The translations under genes were made by a program, and so were the position numbers. A DNA stretch of 64,000 bases from assembly GCA_025917655.1 (NCBI GenBank), contig CP084617.1, positions 744,001 through 808,000 on the forward strand, written 5' to 3'. Shown here in pieces: positions 24,501 to 42,019 of the stretch. Positions within the stretch are counted from its first letter, which is position 1; every line of letters starts with the position of its first letter. The notes beneath the pieces are model-generated. The model was given only the letters and a program-made list of their open reading frames with translations, made no database searches and was not told the DNA's origin. This DNA is from Chlorella sorokiniana. Its lineage: Eukaryota > Chlorophyta > Trebouxiophyceae > Chlorellales > Chlorellaceae.

Positions 24501-26487
24501 CTCTTTTCGCCCGCCTGCTGCAGGCGGGGCGCTTCGAGCAGGCGCTGCAGCTCTGTAACGAAGGCCTGGCGGTGGCCACTCCCAGCCACCCGGTGCCGCG
24601 CCACAAGCTGCTGTTCAGGTGGGAGCCGCATGCCGGGCGCGCTGCTGCCCTCGGCACCTGCAGCCAACCGTGCAGCAGCTGCGACCGCCCAGCATGGGCC
24701 TAAACAACGATGCACAGCGCTGTGCGTTGTGCGGATTGTGTGCAAGACCAGTGCTGTGCGTGCCCAGTGCAGGCGCAGCAGCGCGCACCGCGGCCTGGAA
24801 TGGCTGCAGGAGGCGCTGCGGTCGCTGGAGGAGGCGAAGCGGCGGCGGCGGAGGCGGAGGGAGAGGAGCGGGCACGCAAGATGCTGGCCAGGTGTGGGGC
24901 CCTGCTGCCCTCGCCGCGCCCTCGCCGCCAGCACTTAGTGCTGGCTGCTGCCCCTGCTGTGACTGCCCCTTGCTGCCGGTTGCCTGCTGTGTGACCGCCT
25001 GCGTCTCCCGGGCGGCAGGCACACGGCCCAGGTGCTGGCGGAGATGGAGCATGCGGGCATCCAGCCCGCCCCGCATGAGCCCGCCGCCATGGGCATGCCG
25101 CCGCTGAACGAGCTGCCGGTGGTGCCGCCGACGCCGGAGCACTCTGTGCCAGAGGAGGGAGAGCTGGAGGGCAGGGCAGCGGCGCGCCCAGCGGGCAAGG
25201 CAGCAGCAGGGGGAGCCGCAGACGCCTCGCCGCCCGCCGGAGCGGGTGTTGACGAAGCCGAGCTGCGGACCCAGCAGGCGGCGGCGCAACAGGCCTCGGC
25301 GCAGGAGCGCACCCTGGGCAACGAGTGCTTCAAGCGGCGGCAGTGGCAGGCGGTGGGTGGTTTTCTGCCCGCTGGGCATCACTTGGCGGCTGCCTGCTCA
25401 CTCGGCCCGCTGCCTGTGAGCCCTCGCGCCGAGCAGCGCGCCATGGCGCCCCCAGCAACGCGTCGACGCGCGTGCCAGCCCCCGCCTCCCATGCCCGCAG
25501 GCGCTGCTGCACTACCGCCGGGCCGCTGAGCTGGACCCGCTCAGCACGCTGGCCCCCGCCAACGAGGCGGCGGCGCTGCTCAAGCTCAGGCGCTGGGGCG
25601 ACGCGAGGCAGGCGGCCACGCGGGTGCGGCCGCGCCTCTCCCGCCCCTCTGCGCCCAACATCGCTGCCGCTCCCTGCACGGCGGCCCACCCACACACACG
25701 CCCACACAGATGGCGGCCGGGGCCCTACGCTGCTGCGCTGCGCCCATAGACTCGCCCCCCCCCCCGCCCCCCTCCCTGCTGCCACAGGCTCTGGAGCTGG
25801 ATGCGGGGAACGCCAAGGCGCGGTACCGCCGCGCCCACGCCTACGCCGGCGAGGGCTCCCACGACCTGGCGCTGCTGGACATGCAGGCGAGCCCGGGCGG
25901 TGGGAGGGGCATCAGGGGCAGCAGGAGGCGGCAAAGGGCAGTGTGGGGGCCACCAGGAGGGCAGCACGGGAGCGTGGGGCCGGCAGGAGGGGCAGAAGGG
26001 GCAGCGTGGGGGCAGCAAGAGGGCAGTAGGAGGAGAGCGTGGGGGCAGCAGGAGGACACACACGGCAGCGCGGGGGAGCAGGAGGAAGCAGAGAGCAGTC
26101 GGGGGCAGCAGGAGGAAGCAGAGAGCAGTGGGGGAGCAGGAGGAAGCAGAGAGCAGCGTGGGGGCAGCAGGGCGGCTGGGCCGCAGAAAGGAGGCGGATG
26201 CAGACGGGCGGCAGGCTTTGAGAGGGGGGGGCCTCGTGGCCCGGTGCACTCGTGTTGGTGCAGCTGGTTGGCCATGTCGGCGCCAAGCGCTGAGCGTTTG
26301 CGCCTGCCCGCCGCCCCGCTGCCCGCAGATGGCGGCTGCAGCGCAGCCGGGGACGCGGCGCTGCGGCGGGAGCTGGCGGACTTTGAGCGGCGGGCCGCCA
26401 GCCAGCTGGGCGAGCAGAGCCCCTGGCTGGGCTCGTCTATGGCAGCAGCTCCAGCGCCTGAGAGAAATGAACCCGGACAGCAGCTGA
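21533..26487 (+). CDS. Large TPR protein with charged coiled-coil region, SPAG1/TTC-like organisation
   Basis: Likely a scaffold or co-chaperone. A candidate first exon, ATG GGC AAG CAG at 21533, splices in phase 0 to an exon at 21730 ending DEQMLT. Exons then encode KAAMVLVKERRSREAAELLD plus VIEKDPSNAQHYLDR (TPR), AVGDLEGADGDLKLALDAAR (about 22,530), and a highly charged Arg/Glu coiled coil (about 23,160-23,420). TPRs recur with DRLQGAGDHDAAEAAYAK (about 24,060) and RPADVRAWSNRAENC (about 24,310). The C-terminal set is ERTLGNECFKRRQWQ, ALLHYRRAAELDPLSTLAP and ALELDAGNAKARYRRAHAYA (25,300-25,880), the pattern of SPAG1/TTC co-chaperone TPRs. The penultimate intron has a likely GC donor at 25887. 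The last exon (from 26,330) reads AALRRELADFERRAASQLGE after one added base at the G run 26349-26352. The exact stop is unresolved. Confidence 0.7.
25915..26175. repeat. G-rich minisatellite inside a TPR-gene intron
   Basis: Degenerate GGGGGCAGCAGGAGG-type units fill the intron. The core at 26,072-26,159 is three near-identical units of 29, 29 and 30 bp (GGGGGAGCAGGAGGAAGCAG, then AGAGCAG). It is open in several frames, so it appears as spurious ORFs on both strands. Confidence 0.85.
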
Positions 26488-26857
26488 AACGCACCAACAT
26501 ACGCATTGGAAAAGGCCACAAACTTGCTGTGATCAACAACCCCCAAGGGTCTCTGTTTGTGCATACACGTTTACTTGTCTACCTCCTGTCTGCATGCCTG
26601 CTGAGCATTACTGCAAAGGCCCAATTACAATGGCAGCTTCAGCAGGCAAGGCGATTGGCAAGCGGAGAGGGCAGCAAACTTGGCAAGGCGGCACCTGGCC
26701 AGCCTTCTTCATGCAATGCAATGATACAAGCGACTGTACAGACAAGGAAGGGCAACGAGAGTGTCGAGGATCTGGATGATGCAGAACGGCAAAACCCAAG
26801 CAAGCGCACGTACAGAACGGGAAAAGGTGGGAAATCGTACAGGAAGCCAGGCGCCGG
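26488..26857. other. Tail-to-tail intergenic region
   Basis: About 370 bp between the TPR gene end and the convergent membrane-protein gene end. AT-richer than the flanks. Holds both 3' UTRs, with no other feature seen. Confidence 0.45.
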
Positions 26858-28719
26858 CTACGTCGCAGCCATGCGTGCCGCATGGGCCACGGCAGCAGCG
26901 GCTGGCGCGGCGCCGCGCCGCCCGCACTGCGGCAGGCGGCACAAGTACACAATGGGGACGGCGGAGGCCAGGGACAGCACGAGCGCCACCGCAAAGGCGC
27001 CCCACCTGGAGCAGGGAAGGTGGAGGGGGTGAACGGACGGGTGGCGGCAGCCAGCAGTAGGCCGTGGGACGCCCCACAGGTCAGCAAGCAGTACATTTTT
27101 CATCTATATCGGTGAGGCACAGGGGAAGCGCGGCAGCAGGGCTCACCACAGGTCGCTGCACGTGTCGTCTGGCAGCTGCAGCTGCGCACACAGCGCCTCT
27201 GCTGCCTGCAGGAGGCATCGGGGAGAGAGGTCGGCGGGCTGGCTGGCAAGGGGGCTGTGGAGGGCGGCGCAGGGCGGGCACGCGGCCGGGGCGGCAGGCC
27301 GTGCGCATTGGCGGCCAGCCCACCGCGGTCAGCCCAGTTGAAGGCAAAGGGCGCCAGCATGCCGAGGACCAGGGGGCACGCTATGCACCACCATAGTGGC
27401 ACCTGCGGGGCGCGTGGCAGGCAGGTGAACCAGCGCCCAGCGCAGCACGCCGCAAACCCACGCCAGCAAACCCTGGCGCTGCCAACAGACAACGCAACGC
27501 TGAAGCCCCCACCCCACACATCGGGCCCCACCTGGGACGCCATCAGCAGAGCCACCGAGGAGGCGCCCGCTCTGGCGAAGATGGCCGCCAGGGCGGGCAG
27601 CGACACAGCGCCCTTGCGCATCAGCACGCCCGCCTCCCCCACCTGCTCCGCCAGCTGCTCGACGAACGCAACCAGCAGGGCGGTGAGCACGCTGTCCGCG
27701 CTGCCCGCCCCTCCTGCGCGCTCGTCCAGCGGCCCTACTGCCCCTGCTGCCGCGGCATCCCTGCTTGCTGCGCTGCCGCCCTTGCCTGCCGATGCGGCAT
27801 CCAAGGCTGCTGCCTGGGAGCCTGCTGGCAGACTGCCGACCGCCGCTGCTGCTCCCGCTGCTGCGCTGCCCCCTGCCATGCGCGCCGCAAGCCAGGCATC
27901 CAGCACCACCCTGCCGCTGCTCGCCTCCCAAACCGCGCAGGGCCCGCTGCCGGAGGCGCAGGGCGGCAGCGCCGCGCCTTCCAGCCTGAAGGCGAACAGG
28001 CGGCGGCCGAGCGCGGCCTCCAGCACCCCTGCCGCCGCGTTGAGGGCGGCTGCAGCGGGGGACAGCACAGAGGAGAGGTCGGCGGCGGCGGGGTCAATCG
28101 CCAGGAAGGGCGTGTCGGCGCTGCGGCGCGCCAGGCTGCCGTTGCCCTCCAGGATCAGCAGGAAGCTGCCGGCGTGGCTGCCCGGGCTGCGCAGCACAGA
28201 GTCCAGGGTGGCACCCGCGTCTGCGCGGCGGCACGGCGGCAGGGTGGCTCATGAGCTCATGTGCTCATGGACAGCGCTTCAGGGACACGTAAAAGCATTG
28301 ACTGTATGAACTGAATGACTGCCTCCCCCACGCCACCCTCCACGCCTCACCAAAGCGTGCAAACTTGATGCCCGCGCGCCAGCCCACGCGGCGCATCGTG
28401 TCCGCCGCCACGCCGCCCAGCGCAGACGCGGCGGCGGGGTCCAGGCCGCCCCCGCGGCGGCCCAGCGGGCTGCGCTCGACTCCGCCGCCAGCATCTGTGT
28501 CACGTGTGCGTGTTGGTGGCGCCGGTCCAGGAAGGAGGAGAAGGCTGAGCAGTGCACCTTGCCCGCCGTGTGGGCGGTGGCGTCGGACAGCCACATGATG
28601 GCGCCGGTGACGAGGGCCGCGGCAAAGGCAAGCATGGGGACGCTGAGGCTGCCGCCACCGCTGCCGCCGTGCCCGTGCGTGCGGTGGTGGGCCTGGTGCT
28701 GCATGGCTGCGAAGCCCAT
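26858..28719 (-). CDS. Unknown membrane protein, one N-terminal and two C-terminal membrane segments
   Basis: I do not recognise the family. From ATG 28719 the first exon has a His/Gly-rich head and a membrane segment, PMLAFAAALVTGAIMWLSD. Next exons read GIKFARFG and ATLDSVLRSPGSHAGSFLLI, then LEGNGSLARRSADTPFLAID. A large Ala-rich lumenal-type domain follows (GRRLFAFRLEGAALPP, AVWEASSGRVVLDAWLAAR, LLVAFVEQLAEQVGEAGV). The C-terminal exons give membrane segments PLWWCIACPLVLGMLAPFAF (about 27,410) and GAFAVALVLSLASAVPIVYL (about 26,990), separated by a short loop with two Cys (ALCAQLQLPDDTCSDLW). It ends in a basic cytosolic tail at 26858. Exon borders were read by eye. It may be an ER or Golgi protein, but no function is assigned. 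Confidence 0.6.
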
Positions 28720-29158
28720 GCCGGGCTACGTATCCGCTGCCGGCGCCAGCTCCGGCGCCCGCTGTTTGGCTGTTGAGACTGTCGCAGCGCTGTGTGCACG
28801 TGCGAAGCGCTGCGCCTTCGTGAGCTAGCGACAACAGAAACTTGATGCGGGGTTCGTAGCCGCGCTAGTGCAAGGGTGTCCCAGCCGGTGCCGAAAGCTG
28901 TAGCTGCCCAGCCTTAGCGGGGCGCCGCTGTGTCTACGACGGCAACTCCGTCATTCAGGTTTGAAACATGCATGTAAACGATAGGGCGGCCTCTGGGTGG
29001 ATTGGTGAGCGTAGCACAGCAGGGCGCATCTTTTGCGATCGATGATGTGACGCCTTGAGACCCAATGGCACTTCTGAAGACTGCGATTGTAATTGGGCGC
29101 CGATAAAATCCCCTTCTTCCTTCGCATTTCCATCCTGGAGCTGCCTCACGAGCAAGCC
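28720..29158. other. Divergent upstream region, membrane-protein gene and Zim17-like gene
   Basis: About 440 bp, AT-richer than the genes, between divergent start codons at 28719 and 29159. It is the likely shared promoter region. No other feature seen. Confidence 0.5.
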
Positions 29159-29986
29159 ATGACGTCTCACCTGGCGAGGGCAGCCAGACGGCTATCTGGG
29201 AGCTTGAGGTGAGTATAACAGTGATTGATACTACCAGTGACAAGGTCACGACAGCACATGCGTCTCTGCCGCCTCCTGCAAGTCGTTGAAACACGCATAC
29301 ATAGCTGCTTGCTTCCCTTGCAGGGGCCTGGGCGATGCCCTGGTTGACCCGAGCACCGCTAGATCTGGGGACAGGCTGATGGCAGCAGGGCAGCAGCCGC
29401 CGTGGGCGCTCGCCGCCCTGCGCTCGCACGCAGCACCAGCTGCGCCCCTCCAAGAGCCGCTGCCAGCTGAGGATCCCGCAGCAAGCAGCAGTAGCAGCCC
29501 GGGATCGCAGCCACCAGCAAATCTGCAGCCCAGCAGCAGCGCCAGCGCCAGCGCCAGCCCCGCGGCGCCGACGGAAGCGGCAGCGGGCGCCGCGCCGGCC
29601 GCGGCGCTGCCCCCGGCCACATCGACTTCCAACAGCGCCAGCTCCTCATGGTGTTCACCTGCTCCAAGTGCAACACGCGCGCCGCCAAGGCCTTCTCTAA
29701 GCAGAGCTACGAGCACGGGGTGGTGATAGTGGACTGCCCGGGCTGCCAGGCCAAGCACCTCATCGCAGACAACCTGGGCTGGTTTGGGCGGAAGGGCACG
29801 GTGGAGGAGTTTGCGGCGCAGCGCGGCAACACCGTGCTGCGGCGCCTTGCGGACGGCACCGTGGAGCTCAGCCCCCAGGAGGTGCTGGGGCCCGGCCTGG
29901 CGGGCGAGGCGGCGGCGGCGGCGGCGGGCGGCAGCAACGCTGGCGGCGGCTCCGCACGGACAGCGGACGCAGGCGGCCAGGCCTGA
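29159..29986 (+). CDS. DNL-type zinc-finger protein, mtHsp70 escort (Zim17/HEP)
   Basis: Keeps organellar Hsp70 soluble and aids protein import. Exon 1 (29159-29208) encodes MTSHLARAARRLSGSL, an Arg-rich amphipathic presequence typical of mitochondria. GT-AG intron 29209-29323. Exon 2 has a Ser/Ala/Pro-rich linker and then the zinc domain: QLLMVFTCSKCNTRAAKAFS, SYEHGVVIVDCPGCQAKHLI, ADNLGWF. The four zinc Cys (CSKC, CPGC) and the DNLGWF signature define the DNL family. The linker and zinc domain lie in different frames; one extra C in the run at 29610-29614 joins them (LPPGHIDFQQRQ). The protein ends in an Ala/Gly-rich tail at 29986. A plastid paralog exists in plants, so mitochondrial targeting is an inference. 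Confidence 0.9.
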
Positions 29987-30447
29987 ATGGACACGCAAGC
30001 TGGTGCTGTTTTTGGTCTCTGCGCCTATGGCTGTGCAGGTTGGCTGTTTTGGGTGATGCGCTATTGTTACAAGCGGGCGCCGCACGCTGCATTCAGGCTG
30101 CAAATTAGGCGGCGTGGGCATCTATATATGGGAGACACAACATGAGGGCATCACAATCCTAAGAACACAGAAACAATGCCGAGACCGGGCGCAGTTCATG
30201 GATAGGCACATGCAGGCTACTTTCTCCATTTCATTCCTTGATGCAAGCTGCTCGAAGCCATCGTGTTATATTGAGGACAAGGGGGTAAGGTGTTTTTTCT
30301 CGTGGGTGGATGGGTGAGTGGGGTAGTGTGTGTGTGTGTGTGTCTGTGTGGTGGTGGTAGTGTGTGTGTGTGTTTGGGGGTGGGTTGTCCAGGGGTTGCC
30401 CTGCAGTCGTGCAGGCCGTGCTGAGCATGCTGAGCGCAGAAAGAGTG
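29987..30447. other. Tail-to-tail intergenic region with GT repeats
   Basis: About 460 bp with the 3' UTRs of the Zim17-like gene (+) and PFOR (-). GT-rich tracts at about 30,327-30,346 and 30,360-30,372. TTACA at 30,067-30,071 is TGTAA on the - strand, a possible but distant PFOR poly(A) signal. Confidence 0.5.
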
Positions 30448-38692
<8,245 letters not shown>

Positions 38693-39316
38693 ACGGGTCT
38701 GCGAGATGCTGCTATTCCTAATTGGAATGACTGTGTCAATAGGGACGGAGAGGGGCCAGAAGCTGCAGTTTGCGAGCTTTGGCAAGCGTTGAAGTTCAGA
38801 CGGAGAGATCGCGTGTCTTTGACTTCGTTGGACACGCAATGGCTTTGAGTTGTTGTTTGTTGAAAGATAAAGCACGGTGCACCTAGGGTTGGAGCGGTTG
38901 AACTGCTTGCGCGCTGTACCTTTTCATGCATGCCATGCACAGCAGCTCAGCAGCATGGCGTAAGTTAGCGAACCACAGGGTTTTGCCCTTCACCCGCGGA
39001 TCTTCTGTTGTGATTGTCTTCTTGAAGGCGGTTCCTCATGCGTCAGACCCTCGCAACCTGCACACTATGCTGCGGCCGCTATGCAGCTGCTGCGGATGGG
39101 AGCTGCATGTGCTAGGAAGTCCATAGGCAGGAGGCATGACCTCTTTGCGCTCGCGTGTCTGAGGCATCTGGTGACGAGGACTTCGTCATGCAGCAGCGGC
39201 TAGTAGCACAAGGAGTTTGGAGTAATGGCGGCAATGCGAACGATGGAGGGGCAGGGCATGGCCTGCAATGCTCGCAAAGGAGCCGAGTGACAGCTCTGGA
39301 GCGCATCATTCTACGC
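38693..39316. other. Intergenic, PFOR upstream and F-box/LRR downstream
   Basis: About 620 bp of lower GC, containing the PFOR promoter and 5' UTR and the 3' UTR of the F-box/LRR gene. No gene seen. Confidence 0.5.
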
Positions 39317-41453
39317 TTACACCAGCGCAGCGCTGTTCACTTGCAGCCTGCGCAGAGCTGGCAATCGCAAGCGCAGCTCTTCGACCTGCGCCGCGCTGGC
39401 GGCCGGCACGTGGGCCAGGTGCAGCACCCGCAGGCTGCTGGCCCGCAGCAGCGGGGAGAGGTCTGGCAGGATGCCTGGCTGCGCGGGGTCGCCCCCGGGT
39501 GCCACCCCGCGGCGAGCTGCGGTGCCGCGGGGGCGTTCCCATTCCGGCGCCCCCAGCGAAGCTCGCTCAGCCGCTGCAGGTAGGCAGGGCACACGTCCGC
39601 CGCCGCTGAGCACCCAGCGTGCGCAGCGCCATCGGCACGCTGCGGCGTGCTCGCCGCACCAGGCAGCCGCTCCACGCCGGTGTGGAGCAGGTTGAGGGAG
39701 CGCAGGGGAGGGTGGCGGCCAGCTCCAGGGGCAGCTCAGCCAGAGAGGAGCAGCCCTCGCAGCTGCGGGCAGGGGTGAGGGCAGCGCCGTGCGCATCACC
39801 GCACGGTCATGATCGGCTCCAGCGCAACCTGCGCACTCGCAAGCGCATCCCAGCGCAGCATAAGCAGCCGCGGGGTGCCTGACTGCCCACCTGAGCATCG
39901 ACAGATGGGACAAGAGCGACAGGCTGGCGGGCAGGCGGGTGAGGTAGTTGCGATCCAGGCAGAGCGAGGTGAGAGCAGACAGGCTGGTGAAGCCCTCGGG
40001 AGAGCGCTGCACGCCGGGGTGCACGAACACCGCATGGGGGGCTTGTGACGGGCTGGTAGGCTTGTGCTGCCGGTAGACATGGCGGTACGGACAGGCCCCT
40101 AACGTGCAGCCCGCCAGGTCACGCGCGGCTTGTTGCCGCTCCCCGTCACCTGATCTGGCAGCCCGGCAGCGCCAGCTCACGGAGAGTGGTCCCCAGCACG
40201 CCGGCGTCTGCTGGCAGCCAGCCGGGCTCGCTGAAATCGGCATAGCGCAGGCACAGGCGGGTAAGGGGCAGGTGCGCCAGCTCAGTGGGCACGCTGCGCC
40301 AGTCGCCGTCAAACACAGACAGATCCTGACCATGGATGATTTGGGGGAAGAGGGGGCGCGGAAATCACGCTGATAAATCAAAAGCCTGACAGGTACATAA
40401 CGCATGGCGATGCTTGCACAGCAGCCAAGCCCTGTCAGCATGCATGCAGTGCCGCTCGCATTCCATCTTATGTCCTTGCTGATTGAGTCCCCAGCGGTAA
40501 TTCCCTCGCGGCTAACATTACTGGCTGTGGCGTGCAAACCTGCAGCGACGTGAGCGCCGTCAGCGCTTTCCACTCCCCCAGCCCCGCGCTGCACTGCACG
40601 CACAGGCGGGTGAGCGCCGTGCAGGCTGCCGCCGCGCGGGGCAGCCCGCTGGATCGCCCCCAGAAGTCGAGGCGCAGCTCCCGCAAGCAGCTGCCCCCGC
40701 CAGGAAGGCTGAGGTGGCGCGACCGCTGTCGGTGGCCACGAGGCGCAAGGACTCCAGCTGGGGGGCCAGCACCTCGGCCAGCGCCAGGCGCAGCACCAGC
40801 GCAGGCGTGTCGTCCTCCCACCGCTCTGCGGTGAGCGCCAGGCTCCTGCGGAGAGGCGCAGGAGGGGCGGGGGCCACCTGACCTACGTGCACTGTCGTCA
40901 AGGGCGTGCAGGCAGTCGTTGGCTGCCGGAAGAAGCCATGCAGGGGCCAGCCTCGCGCTCTAGAAGGCGCACCTGATGCCGTCGCGGCGGCGCAGCAGCC
41001 ACGCGGTGAAGGCGGCGCGCTGCTGGTAGAAGTCAGGGAGCTCTCGAGTGCGCTGCGCGGGGTGAGGAGGGAAGCACTGGCGAGGCTCCTGGGCAGCTCA
41101 GTGGCACGGCTGTCCAAGAGATGGGAGAGGCAGTGGCCACCGACAAGGCTGGCGAGCGGCAGCCAGTGAAGGAGCTTGCCTTGGCAAACAAGGGCACGCA
41201 GTTAATGTTGAGGTCCTGCAGCAAGCTGTGGCTGCTGTCCAGGGCAACCGTGCGCCACCAAGAGCACACAGAGCCCACAGTCTGGCACCTGCGGGCGGCG
41301 ACGTCTCGTTGGCAGTGCACCAAGTGCGCGGCGTGCTAACAGGCACAAGCACGTGATCCATCACATTCACCTATCTGCAAGCGGCAAGAAGCGGAAGGTG
41401 AGGACCAGCACCTCGCGTGGGAGCGAGGCCCACAAGGACTGCCCGGCCTCCAT
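39317..41453 (-). CDS. F-box protein with leucine-rich repeats
   Basis: Probable substrate receptor of an SCF ubiquitin ligase. Exon 1 (41453-41371) encodes MEAGQSLWASLPREVLVLTF, then RFLPLAD. It splices in phase 2 to an exon at 41288 encoding CQTVGSVCSWWRTVALDSS. Together they form an F-box (LP.EVL...F.FL.L.D......VC..W......). LRR exons follow: SCLRELRLDFWGRSSGLP, ALTRLCVQCSAGLGEWKALT, LTRLCLRYADFSEPGWLP, LTSLCLDRNYLTRLPASLSL and SLRSLNLLHTGVERLPG. The last is SSLRVLHLAHVPAASAAQVE. The stop TAA at 39319-39317 sits within GTGTAAGC, so TGTAA overlaps the stop. It is head-to-head with a second F-box/LRR gene, and the two starts are 567 bp apart. The plant-type LP..L spacing of some repeats differs from the partner gene, so recent duplication is unlikely. 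Confidence 0.8.
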
Positions 41454-42019
41454 GACTAGGAACCCCCGTGGTTCATCACATGCACAACATTACAAATAAT
41501 ACGTTGGGTTCGATCGTGAATAGGCCATGGGTGCCCGTTCGGGATGCTGCGTTGGCGACAGCGCAGACGAACAGGCAGGGCAGATGAACGTCAATCCGCG
41601 CGCTTGAAACAAAAGCAACCAGCGGCTTGTCGATCCGCCGTGTTACCCAAACCCATTGTCACCCAGCCTCGACACCTTCTGCCTCCCGCGCTGCCTGCGG
41701 AGCGCAATCCCGCCAGCCAGAACGTCATATTCAAAGGTGCGGCGCTGCAGTATATTCAATCTGCAGTCTCGCAGCGGGGCGAGCGTTGCTGGCGCCTCAC
41801 ACGTCGCGCCTCATGAATGACCGAACTCCCCGGCCGTTCATTCTGGGCGCCAGCCGCACCCTGCCCTGCAAGATGTGACCCTGACTGCAGCAGGCTGCTC
41901 CCTCCCGGCCCAGCAGGGTGCTGCTGCAAGGCGGCGCCTGACGCGCTCGCCTGCACGCTCAGCTGCCGGCCAGCTGCAGCTTGGCGTGCTGTCGTGAGGG
42001 CTCCAGCCCTTTTTAGTGA
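41454..42019. other. Shared upstream region of two divergent F-box/LRR genes
   Basis: 566 bp between the start codons at 41453 (-) and 42020 (+). It is AT-richer around 41,480-41,620 and is the likely bidirectional promoter. No other feature seen. Confidence 0.55.

Noticed and set aside
25895-26564. ORFs through the G-rich region on both strands
   Set aside because: They are read from an intronic minisatellite; unit lengths of 29-30 bp give spurious open frames.
41490-41530. GGGTTCGATCG resembling a tRNA T-arm
   Set aside because: No matching acceptor stem, D-arm or anticodon stem can be built around it.
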